Source of the DNA: Thermococcus henrietii | Lineage (GTDB): Archaea; Methanobacteriota_B; Thermococci; Thermococcales; Thermococcaceae | DNA length: 64,000 bases | Direction: 5' to 3' | Assembly (NCBI RefSeq): GCF_900198835.1 | Contig: NZ_LT900021.1 | Coordinates: 434,001-498,000 of the forward strand | Shown: piece after piece, positions 57,883 through 64,000 of the stretch | How the letters are laid out: every line of letters starts with the position of its first letter | Position numbering within the stretch: position 1 is the first letter of the stretch | Notes under the pieces: generated by a model | The model's database searches: none | Seen by the model: only the letters and a program-made list of their open reading frames with translations | Told to the model about the DNA's origin: nothing | Translations under genes and position numbers: made by a program

Positions 57883-58569
57883 TCACCTACTTATTTCTTT
57901 CAGATATTGCATGAGACGTATGAGTCCTCTTACAGTTCCAATTTGTTGCATTAAAATGTCAACACGATTTATTATCCTCGGGACTAGGCTCCTGAGTGAT
58001 TCATCCTTTGAGAGCTGATTTCCAAGCTCACGAATAATTACCTCATAATCCAGCCCGGTTTCAACGAGTGCAATCAGGTCCTCAATGTCCCTCATCCGTT
58101 CCATTGAAGTTGCACTTTTAAACAAAAAGATGTCTTCTTTTGAAACCAAGTGTATCTTGAAGAACTCGTGATATTCAAAATCTCTAGGAACTTTAGCTCT
58201 TGGGATCATACTATCAGATAGGTACAGCTTGTTGAGAACTCTCTTCACAAAAACATCGAAACCAAACCCGTATAAAGGGTGCAGGTACTTAGCACTCATA
58301 CCCAAATCATAATCCCATTGTGACCTGTACTGCCTCACATAAATTGGTAGTTTTGACAGTGGAGTTTCTAGAAGGTTCTGCATAAGAGAGAATTGTTTCC
58401 TGCTTAACAGTACAACGTCAATATCCTTTGTCGCACTTTTGAGCCCTCTGAGAGCCAGATTCCCACCACCAATCAAGTAGACTTCCAGAGGCTCGATGTT
58501 AAGTAGCTTTGCCTTTTTCTCCAGCAAGTGGAATTCAGATATTATCTTTCCTCTGGTTACTGCACTCAC
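57883..58569 (-). CDS. Nucleotidyltransferase-fold protein (AbiEii/DUF6036-like)
   Basis: A 228-residue protein with a nucleotidyltransferase core: EVYLIGGGNLALRGLKSATK then DIDVVLLS near residues 28-55 match the GG...LRG...T.DID pattern of DUF6036 and AbiEii-type proteins. A third acidic position may be in FGFDVFVKRV near residue 103, and VSKEDIFLFKSATSMERMRD is the usual later motif. The start GTG 58569 overlaps the stop of the HTH gene. Such pairs include type IV toxin-antitoxin and abortive-infection systems; activity is unproven here. Confidence 0.78.
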   Translation of the reverse strand: MSAVTRGKIISEFHLLEKKAKLLNIEPLEVYLIGGGNLALRGLKSATKDIDVVLLSRKQFSLMQNLLETPLSKLPIYVRQYRSQWDYDLGMSAKYLHPLYGFGFDVFVKRVLNKLYLSDSMIPRAKVPRDFEYHEFFKIHLVSKEDIFLFKSATSMERMRDIEDLIALVETGLDYEVIIRELGNQLSKDESLRSLVPRIINRVDILMQQIGTVRGLIRLMQYLKEISR

Positions 58570-59501
58570 TTCTCTTCACCGAAGTACATTTTGAGGATTT
58601 CTTTCACTTCCTTCATAGGGGGATAGGGATATTTTTTAACCTCTTTGTCTCTGAGGTATTCCAACAACCCGCTCACACTAACGTCATATTTTCTACCGAG
58701 CTCAATAAGTTTCTTTTGATTTATCTCCTCTCTATGCGCCAACAGCAGGACAATTGAATACAGAATCGTCCTCGGGCTGAAATCAATTAGCAGTGCATGC
58801 ACAATAACATCTTCCAGCGAAAGTCCCTCCGTTTTCTCAGAATAATAATAGTGGTATTGTCCGATTCCAATAAGCCCCACTCCAAAATCGCTGAATCTTT
58901 CAAGCCCAGTTAGATGAAAATTCCCGATATCTTTTCCTCTGTACGCTCCAGTCTCCAGGATAAACTCCCCGACTCCACTCCACACCAAGGCGGAATCCTC
59001 GGAGAACTCCCTTGCTTTGATGGAATTTTGTAGCTCATAAAATTCCTCTGCAAACTCGTGAAACAGGCTATATCTCTCCACTAGAAAATACTTTTCATCT
59101 TTCTTCCCGAGGATACCGTAATTGGAGAGCTTGTTAACTACATGGTAGAACGTGCTTCTTGAAAGGTTGCCCTTTATGCGGAGCTCATGGGCACTCAACG
59201 GGACGGGCTTGAGAACCGCGAGGAGGGTGAGGTTCTTTCCGCTCAGGATTTCATCAAGGGGCATGTGACCAAACTTGGAGGTCAATTTTCTAAAAAGTTC
59301 TGCGGGCTTTGTCTCGTTTAGTGATGCTATCTTGCATCTCCCCTTTTTTTCCGTCTTTACTAGGCCCTTTCTTTCAAGAGATGCAATGAGAATAGAGGTT
59401 CGGTAAATGGATAGGTCCAGTTCGTTGGCTAACTCGGTTATGGTTTTTCTGGCTTTAAGCTTTAAAAGTACCCTAACTTCCATTTTTGAAAGGGGTTTCA
59501 T
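58566..59501 (-). CDS. Winged-helix transcription regulator paired with the nucleotidyltransferase
   Basis: A 311-residue protein with two N-terminal winged helices: KMEVRVLLKLKARKTITELA with YRTSILIASLERKGLVKTEK, and LRIKGNLSRSTFYHVVNKLS near residue 108. The C-terminal half is not a recognised ligand domain. ATG 59501 has no ribosome site and lies 25 bases after TATATATAA (59522-59530), a classic leaderless start. A four-base overlap with the nucleotidyltransferase gene makes it the likely antitoxin or repressor of the pair, resembling AbiEi/AbiEii in layout. Confidence 0.75.
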   Translation of the reverse strand: MKPLSKMEVRVLLKLKARKTITELANELDLSIYRTSILIASLERKGLVKTEKKGRCKIASLNETKPAELFRKLTSKFGHMPLDEILSGKNLTLLAVLKPVPLSAHELRIKGNLSRSTFYHVVNKLSNYGILGKKDEKYFLVERYSLFHEFAEEFYELQNSIKAREFSEDSALVWSGVGEFILETGAYRGKDIGNFHLTGLERFSDFGVGLIGIGQYHYYYSEKTEGLSLEDVIVHALLIDFSPRTILYSIVLLLAHREEINQKKLIELGRKYDVSVSGLLEYLRDKEVKKYPYPPMKEVKEILKMYFGEEK

Positions 59502-59520
59502 GTACAAAAATTAGAAAATA

Positions 59521-59530
59521 TTATATATAA
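59521..59530 (-). promoter_or_regulatory. Strong TATA box of the HTH/nucleotidyltransferase operon
   Basis: TTATATATAA at 59521-59530, read leftwards, is a strong TATA box 25 bases from ATG 59501. Transcription would begin at or within a base or two of the start codon. Confidence 0.65.
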
Positions 59531-59531
59531 C

Positions 59532-59929
59532 ACTTTCGGTTTTTTAGATTGTTCGATTATGGACACTCCTCAATAAAACCCTCTAGGTCTCTAATTCGCC
59601 CCGCGTGGCGTCCATTGTGTTGCTTATCAGCCGGGAGTTCCGCCCTCTGGTGCATTCTGTTGCATGAGTGCAACAGAAACGCACCGTTCATGCAACGGGC
59701 GATGAGCTTGTAGCTCGTATTTGCTAATCTAAACGGAAAAGTATTGCCTGTTGAATACATGTTCGTGTGTGGTGTGCGCTCCCAGTAAATTCTCTCCTCA
59801 GTTTGTATACCTTAAGAGGTCGCGTTAGTTTCTGACGCGACTTATCGATGATGGTGGAGTTTTCACCGGCTTTGAAACCTGAAAGAAAAGTAGTAATTTT
59901 TCTCAATGGTGACCGTTTTGGCCACTGGC
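59532..59929. other. Gene-free 400-base stretch with two strong hairpins
   Basis: No credible gene is seen between the HTH promoter and rmlD. Hairpin 1: GGTGC-A-TTCTGTTGCA, loop TGAG, TGCAACAGAA-AC-GCACC (59649-59685), a 15-pair stem with a small bulge. Hairpin 2: GTCGCGTTAG, loop TTT, CTGACGCGAC (59819-59841), ten pairs with one G-T. Short frames across it have no ribosome sites or family likeness. It may hold a small RNA or scars of past insertions. Confidence 0.5.
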
Positions 59930-60787
59930 CTACCAAACTTTTCGACCCAAATACTCCCTCAGCCCCTCCCTCCAGTTCGGCATCCTCAGGTCGAGCTCGT
60001 GAAGCTTTCTGTTCTCCAGCGCCGAGAACCTCGGCCTCCTCGCGAGCCTGTCCAGCTCGCCGGAGCTTATCGGCTCGACCTCAACGTCCCAGCCGAGGAT
60101 TCTGAAAACCTCGAGGGTGAACTCGTACCAGGAGCAGTGCCCTTCATTCACCATATGGTAGACCCCGTACTCAGGCTCAATCTTCAGGAACTCCACCAGG
60201 GTTCTGGCCACGTCGAGGGTGTGGGTCGGGCTCATGACCTGATCGTTAACTATCCTGAGCCTCTCCCCGCGCTTCGCCTTCTCGATGACCCAGTTCACGA
60301 AGTTCCCGCCCTTTCCGCTCGCCCCGGCTTTACCGTAGAGGCTCGCGACACGTATGATGTAATGTCTCCTCGAATAGTTTCGCGTGAAAACCTCGCCGGC
60401 GAGCTTGCTCGTCCCGTAGACGTTTATCGGGTTTGGGACGTCGTCCTCGGTGTACGGCTCTCCTTTCTCTCCGTCGAAGACGTAGTCCGTGCTGATATAA
60501 ACGTTCACCGCTCCAACTTCCTCCGCAGCCCTCGCGACGTTGAGCGCTCCGACCGCGTTCACCGAGAAGGCCTTCTCCGGGTAACGCTCGGCATCGTCGA
60601 CGCGGACGTAGGCGGCCGTGTTGATTATGACTTCGGGCTTGACCTCCTTCAGAATCCTCAGGCTCTCGGGAACAGTCACGTCGAGGTCCCTGTGGGTCAG
60701 CGGAACGACATCAAATCCTTTCTCCCTAAAAACCTCAACCAAATCCGTCCCGAGCTGGCCGTTTGCCCCTATGATTGCGACCCTCAT
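59930..60787 (-). CDS. rmlD: dTDP-4-dehydrorhamnose reductase
   Basis: A 285-residue short-chain dehydrogenase/reductase catalysing the last step to dTDP-L-rhamnose. RVAIIGANGQLGTDLVEVFR is the NAD(P) loop, INTAAYVRVDDAERYPEKA near residue 65, YISTDYVFDGEKGEPYTEDD near 102 and VYGTSKLAGEV near 128 hold the catalytic Thr, Tyr and Lys. The start ATG 60787 has GGTGG upstream and overlaps the vapC stop by four bases. It is the last gene of the rml operon, separated from rmlC by a VapBC pair. Confidence 0.95.
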   Translation of the reverse strand: MRVAIIGANGQLGTDLVEVFREKGFDVVPLTHRDLDVTVPESLRILKEVKPEVIINTAAYVRVDDAERYPEKAFSVNAVGALNVARAAEEVGAVNVYISTDYVFDGEKGEPYTEDDVPNPINVYGTSKLAGEVFTRNYSRRHYIIRVASLYGKAGASGKGGNFVNWVIEKAKRGERLRIVNDQVMSPTHTLDVARTLVEFLKIEPEYGVYHMVNEGHCSWYEFTLEVFRILGWDVEVEPISSGELDRLARRPRFSALENRKLHELDLRMPNWREGLREYLGRKVW

Positions 60788-61272
60788 GAGGAACCACCAT
60801 TTTTGATGACTTCTTCCAGTTTTTCTTTGCTGTCCACAAGCGTTATTCCTTTCCCTTCGCACGCTTTTCCAAAGTCGCTGTCAAACGATATCAGGTACCT
60901 AACCCCGTAGAACTTACAGGTTGCGAGAATAATCGCGTCAGTTGGCAGGAGTCCATATGTACCCATGAGCACTATCGCATCCTCTCCGATAAGCATATTA
61001 TCAGAGAGGTAGGAAAACTCATCAAGAATTGAATAAAGGGGGCTTCTGCCAACGTTCTTGACGAGCGAAGGTTTGTGCTTTAAAGTGTAGCTCTTTTCTC
61101 CGGTCGAGTCCTTCAGGTACCTGATTGAGACCTCGGTTAGGACAATACCGTTTATGAAAACGTCACCAAGGCTTTTTGCGGCCTCTATTATCTCCTTTGC
61201 ACGATTTTCCCCGTAAAAGTAGTCCAGGATAACATTGCTGTCAATGAAAAACCTAAACCTCCCACTCGTCAT
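60784..61272 (-). CDS. vapC: PIN-domain toxin (VapC type) between rmlC and rmlD
   Basis: A 162-residue PIN-domain ribonuclease. Acidic residues lie in FFIDSNVILDYFYGENR (Asp near residue 10), VLTEVSIRYL (Glu near 44), LPTDAIILATCK (Asp near 114) and ISFDSDFGKA (Asp near 132). It overlaps the upstream antitoxin gene by 20 bases and rmlD by four, so toxin, antitoxin and rmlD are translated from one message. Somewhat longer than usual VapC because of an extended middle. Confidence 0.85.
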   Translation of the reverse strand: MTSGRFRFFIDSNVILDYFYGENRAKEIIEAAKSLGDVFINGIVLTEVSIRYLKDSTGEKSYTLKHKPSLVKNVGRSPLYSILDEFSYLSDNMLIGEDAIVLMGTYGLLPTDAIILATCKFYGVRYLISFDSDFGKACEGKGITLVDSKEKLEEVIKNGGSS

Positions 61273-61450
61273 AGATATCAGCCTCAATCTCATCGATGCT
61301 TTTCTTTTTCCCTTTTAGAATCCCGAAGGTGTCTTTGAAATCCTTGGCGGAGATTTTTCGTACTATGAACCGGGCCTCCCTCTCTAGGAGCGACTTAACG
61401 AACTCCTCCATGCCGTCGGGAACGTTGAGAGTAATCACCACTTTGCCCAC
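61253..61450 (-). CDS. vapB: Antitoxin (VapB-like) between rmlC and rmlD
   Basis: A 65-residue antitoxin. VVITLNVPDGMEEFVKSLLE is the short N-terminal strand-helix part; DTFGILKGKKKSIDEIEADI with the terminal DEWEV is the toxin-wrapping tail typical of VapB proteins. GTG 61450 follows GAGGTGATAAT. It overlaps vapC by 20 bases. No obvious separate promoter palindrome is seen; a weak AT-rich stretch lies at 61460-61500. Confidence 0.8.
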   Translation of the reverse strand: MGKVVITLNVPDGMEEFVKSLLEREARFIVRKISAKDFKDTFGILKGKKKSIDEIEADIYDEWEV

Positions 61451-61504
61451 ATTATCACCTCTTTTTATCTGGACACCGGAGCTAAAAAATTTGTGAGAAT
61501 CACC

Positions 61505-62062
61505 TCAGAACACCCAGCCCCTCTCGACGGCCTCCTTCAGCGTCGGCCACTTCCTGTCCTTCTCCGAGATTATCGGCTCATCAACCGGCCAGTCTATGCT
61601 TAGCTCGGGGTCGTTCCAGATTATTCCCCCCTCGTAGTCGGGGGCGTAAACGTTGTCCACCTTGTAGACCACGTCGGCAACCTCGCTGAGGACGACGAAG
61701 CCATGGGCGAAGCCCCTCGGGACGTAGAGCTGCCATTTGTTGAACTCGGACAGAATAACTCCGACCCACCTTCCGAACGTCGGCGAGTTTTTTCTCAGGT
61801 CAACGGCCACGTCGTAGATAACCCCCCTGACAACGCGGACAATCTTCGCCTGGGCGTAGGGCTCGCGCTGGAAGTGCAGACCGCGGAGCACGCCGTACCG
61901 GGAGCGGGAGTGGTTGTCCTGGACGAACTCCCCCTTTATCCCAGCGCTCTCGAAGTCGGGCTTCTTGTAGGTCTCCATAAAGAAGCCCCTCTCGTCGCCG
62001 AATACCTTCGGCTTGATGAGTACAACGTCCGGAATCTCAAGCCTCTCGAACTCGAAGGGCAT
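61505..62062 (-). CDS. rmlC: dTDP-4-dehydrorhamnose 3,5-epimerase
   Basis: A 185-residue cupin epimerase that makes dTDP-4-dehydro-L-rhamnose. Catalytic segments are DERGFFMETYKKPDF near residue 24, QDNHSRSRYGVLRGLHFQ near 50 (catalytic His), VYDVAVDLR-like IYDVAVDLRKNSPTFGRW near 82 and YVPRGFAHGFVVLSE near 112. ATG 62062 follows AAGGTGATGGCG; the vapC stop lies in that ribosome site, so translation is coupled to the VapBC pair upstream. Confidence 0.96.
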   Translation of the reverse strand: MPFEFERLEIPDVVLIKPKVFGDERGFFMETYKKPDFESAGIKGEFVQDNHSRSRYGVLRGLHFQREPYAQAKIVRVVRGVIYDVAVDLRKNSPTFGRWVGVILSEFNKWQLYVPRGFAHGFVVLSEVADVVYKVDNVYAPDYEGGIIWNDPELSIDWPVDEPIISEKDRKWPTLKEAVERGWVF

Positions 62063-62067
62063 CGCCA

Positions 62068-62403
62068 TCACCTTAACTCAAGTTTAAGTTCGGGCGCCAC
62101 TTTCTTTACCTCACTGAAGTGTTTATCCATCGTTACCAGCGTTAGCTCCCTGCTAATGGCAACGGCGGCAATTACTACGTCCACGGCGGGAACTGGAGTC
62201 CCCCTCTTTACGAGCTTTTCCGAAAGCTCAACTGCCAATGCGTACTCCCTGGGTGTGGGGATTAGAATCCCCAGGTCAAGAACAACGGCTTTTGGATACT
62301 CGACGAGGTTGAGGGTCGTCGTGTACCCCCTGCTGGCGTTTATCGTTCCTTTGACCATCTCAATCAGGACGTTCGTGTCGTAAAGCTTTCTGTCCTCTCC
62401 CAT
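62068..62403 (-). CDS. vapC: PIN-domain toxin (VapC type) between rmlB and rmlC
   Basis: A 111-residue PIN-domain ribonuclease: KLYDTNVLIEMVKG at the N-terminus (Asp near residue 9), LNLVEYPKA (Glu near 35), PAVDVVIAAVA (Asp near 75) and LVTMDKHFSE (Asp near 93). It overlaps its antitoxin gene by 40 bases and ends inside the rmlC ribosome site. Compact and apparently intact. Confidence 0.87.
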   Translation of the reverse strand: MGEDRKLYDTNVLIEMVKGTINASRGYTTTLNLVEYPKAVVLDLGILIPTPREYALAVELSEKLVKRGTPVPAVDVVIAAVAISRELTLVTMDKHFSEVKKVAPELKLELR

Positions 62404-62648
62404 TCGAGCTCCCTCGCTTTTTTGTAGTTCATTTCATACTCATCAGCGGGAGTCGATGATATCTCGTCGAGTACGTTCTTCCCCAGGATTTTCCTGAATT
62501 CCTCCATTGACATCTCGGTTCTGGAGTTCTCAAGCTCTCTGAGGTATTCGGCTATTGCCCTTCTTGCAACTTCACTCCACTTTATCTCTGGGTGTTCCTT
62601 CATCTTCCTGTACAGGTCGGGGGGTATCGAGAGCGTCATCGTTGGCAT
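62364..62648 (-). CDS. vapB: Ribbon-helix-helix antitoxin (VapB type) between rmlB and rmlC
   Basis: A 94-residue antitoxin with a ribbon-helix-helix start, TMTLSIPPDLYRKMKEHPE then KWSEVARRAIAEYLREL, and a charged toxin-binding tail (MNYKKARELEWERTESF). GGTGGTGCC precedes ATG 62648. The stretch to the rmlB stop (62649-62693) is AT-rich, with TATGTGTAATCACATA (62668-62683), an inverted repeat TATGTG/CACATA that could be its operator. Confidence 0.85.
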   Translation of the reverse strand: MPTMTLSIPPDLYRKMKEHPEIKWSEVARRAIAEYLRELENSRTEMSMEEFRKILGKNVLDEISSTPADEYEMNYKKARELEWERTESFTTRTS

Positions 62649-62667
62649 GGCACCACCGTACATAATT

Positions 62668-62683
62668 ATGTGTAATCACATAC
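62668..62683. promoter_or_regulatory. Inverted repeat before the vapB next to rmlB
   Basis: TATGTGTAATCACATA at 62668-62683 has TATGTG and CACATA as inverted half-sites with a four-base centre. It sits 20 bases upstream of vapB (ATG 62648) in the short AT-rich gap after rmlB, the right place for antitoxin autoregulation and for an internal promoter in the rml operon. Confidence 0.5.
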
Positions 62684-62693
62684 TTAAGTTTTC

Positions 62694-64000
62694 TCACCAT
62701 CCCAGCTTCCACGGCGTCGGGTGGAGGACCTTCTCGTTCACCAGCGGCCTCCACCAGTCCTCGTTCCTCAGGTACCACTCGACGGTCAGCTTTATGCCCT
62801 CCTCAAAACTCACCTTCGGACGCCACTTCAGGTCCCTCGTTATCTTCCAGGAGTCGAGGGAGTACCTCAGGTCGTGTCCGGGTCTGTCCTCGACGAACTC
62901 TATCAGCGACTCGTCCTTTCCGAGGAGTTTGAGAATCGTCCTGACGACCTCTAGGTTCGTCTTCTCCTCGCCGGCAGAGACGTTGTAGACCTCCCTCGGT
63001 TCACCCTTCAGCAGAACCCTCTCGACGGCCCTCACGTGGTCCTCAACGTAAATCCAGTCCCTGACGTTCTGGCCGGTGCCGTAGATTGGAACCTTGAGCC
63101 CCATGTTGGCCCTTATTATTGTCTTGGGTATGAGCTTCTCCGGGAACTGGTAGGGGCCGTAGTTGTTTGTGCATCTCGTTATCGAGGCGTTGAGCTTGTA
63201 AGTCCTTGCCCATCCGAGGACGAGGGTGTCGGCGGCAGCTTTGGTGGCGGAGTATGGGGAGGAGGGCTTCAGCGCGTCTTCCTCCCTGAAGGAGCCCTCG
63301 AGTATGTCACCGTAGACCTCGTCTGTGCTTATGTGGACGAGCCTCGCCTCGGGGTTCTCCTTTCGTATCGCCTCGAGGATTGTGTAAACGCCAATCACGT
63401 TGCTCCTGAGGAAGTGGTCAGGACTTGAGATGCTTCTGTCGACGTGGGTGTTGTGGGCTACTATGTTCCCGACACCAGCTATAAAGTTGTGAGATCTTTC
63501 GACCTCTAAGTCATAGACGTAGCCCTCGTACTCGATTTCAATTATCTCCCTTTTCCCAGCGGAAACGTTGTAAAACAGCCTTGTCCTGATGGTGTATGAA
63601 GTATGGTTCCCATTTCTCGGCTTGCTTATATGGTACGTGTAATCAACACCCATCAGTGCCAGGAGCAATCCCAGCCCAGCTGCCAGTCTTCTTGAGACCG
63701 TTGTATACTCGGCAGTCTTATCTCTTTTCCAGCGCCTATACGTTCCGTCTCCTTCTAACAACGTTTCCCAGAATAACGTCTGATACTTCTTGTCCAGTCC
63801 GTACACGAAATCTGGAAGTCTTTTTTCTGGGGCATTTTTGCCGCAGAGCCTTATGCACATTTGGTAAAATTCTTTGCTGTTTAGTTCCAGCTGATAAACT
63901 CCGTGTTTTCGTTTTATAATTGAGTATGAGCCGTTCGAAATTAGCCTATAATCTTCAGCCAAGCTCTTTAGCCAATCTTCGTTGCTATTATTTATGACCA
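62694..64000 (-). CDS. rmlB: dTDP-glucose 4,6-dehydratase with intein (partial, N-terminus beyond right edge)
   Basis: Converts dTDP-glucose to dTDP-4-keto-6-deoxyglucose, the second step of rhamnose synthesis. The visible extein begins THVDRSISSPDHFLRSNVIG, then HISTDEVYGDI (catalytic Thr-Asp-Glu), SSPYSATKAAADTLVLGW (Tyr and Lys), NNYGPYQFPEKLIP and the terminal NEDWWRPLVN. The NAD-binding N-terminus is outside the window. The frame is open to base 64000; the segment from 63450 rightwards is intein. The stop is followed by the first VapBC pair. Confidence 0.94.
   Translation of the reverse strand, partial: VINNSNEDWLKSLAEDYRLISNGSYSIIKRKHGVYQLELNSKEFYQMCIRLCGKNAPEKRLPDFVYGLDKKYQTLFWETLLEGDGTYRRWKRDKTAEYTTVSRRLAAGLGLLLALMGVDYTYHISKPRNGNHTSYTIRTRLFYNVSAGKREIIEIEYEGYVYDLEVERSHNFIAGVGNIVAHNTHVDRSISSPDHFLRSNVIGVYTILEAIRKENPEARLVHISTDEVYGDILEGSFREEDALKPSSPYSATKAAADTLVLGWARTYKLNASITRCTNNYGPYQFPEKLIPKTIIRANMGLKVPIYGTGQNVRDWIYVEDHVRAVERVLLKGEPREVYNVSAGEEKTNLEVVRTILKLLGKDESLIEFVEDRPGHDLRYSLDSWKITRDLKWRPKVSFEEGIKLTVEWYLRNEDWWRPLVNEKVLHPTPWKLGW
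63450..64000 (-). other. Intein in RmlB, C-terminal part
   Basis: At least 183 residues of intein are in view. A LAGLIDADG-type motif, ETLLEGDGTYRRW, is followed by TVSRRLAAGLGLLLALMGVD; block F is YEGYVYDLEVERSHNFIAG and block G is NIVAHN, directly followed by extein Thr of THVDRS. The intein N-terminus and first endonuclease motif lie beyond the edge. Splicing would restore the conserved AxxTHVDRS region of RmlB. Confidence 0.9.

Noticed and set aside
59845-59884. Possible C/D box guide RNA (ATGATGG ... CTGA)
   Set aside because: Only one box pair with 24 bases between and no C'/D' boxes or terminal stem; chance match likely.
59906-60910. Open frame of 334 codons on the plus strand
   Set aside because: Antisense to rmlD, whose motifs are clear; no independent support.

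Overview
The window is a hyperthermophilic euryarchaeal chromosome segment, almost certainly from a Thermococcus species (Thermococcales). The evidence is archaeal information-processing genes (DNA primase large subunit, RNase P component 2, class I CCA enzyme), BRE/TATA promoters, GGTGA-type ribosome sites plus leaderless starts, a TrmBL1-type glycolytic regulator with a matching operator, a GH57 glycosidase, and a B12-type ribonucleotide reductase carrying two inteins. Genes are densely packed on both strands. No rRNA, tRNA, insertion sequence or CRISPR array was seen.

Layout. 1-13.3 kb is core housekeeping: PriL (cut by the left edge), a KaiC-like ATPase, a secreted protein overlapping a TctA-like permease, two RNA-type methyltransferases facing a triple phased palindrome, an M20 peptidase, a metallo-hydrolase, a phosphohexomutase, UPF0146, and the TrmBL1 regulator with glycogen synthase. 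13.3-17.5 kb has RNase P component 2, a radical SAM protein and a 2.6-kb mini-island (membrane protein, VapBC, AAA ATPase) bracketed by two similar direct repeats. 17.5-31.1 kb has IleRS, a NTP phosphatase, small unknown proteins, an EamA permease, a GH57 enzyme with a candidate glycolytic-regulator site, CCA enzyme and RNA phosphodiesterase split by an inserted ATPase gene, a secreted orphan and a purine-type phosphoribosyltransferase. 31.2-37.8 kb has the two-intein ribonucleotide reductase, a ferritin-like protein and a HAD phosphatase.

37.9-46.1 kb is a divergent cell-surface locus: a TasA-like secreted protein, DUF1616 and two membrane proteins on one side; DUF4129, DUF4350, MoxR ATPase, DUF58 and a membrane protein on the other. 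This looks like a dedicated surface assembly or maintenance system.

46.1-64 kb is a glycan assembly locus: a dolichol-type GT2, four further glycosyltransferases, a DUF2206 membrane protein, an alkaline-phosphatase-superfamily enzyme, a flippase, and the dTDP-rhamnose genes rmlB, rmlC and rmlD. Its middle (about 48.2-55.2 kb) is clearly AT-richer than the rest and looks imported. The right part is full of toxin-antitoxin-like pairs (DUF4258/DUF2283, HTH/nucleotidyltransferase, two VapBC pairs) and gene debris. The two VapBC pairs sit exactly between rmlB, rmlC and rmlD, and rmlB carries an intein directly before its conserved HVDRS segment. These rml features and the repeat-bracketed mini-island are the most unusual items here.
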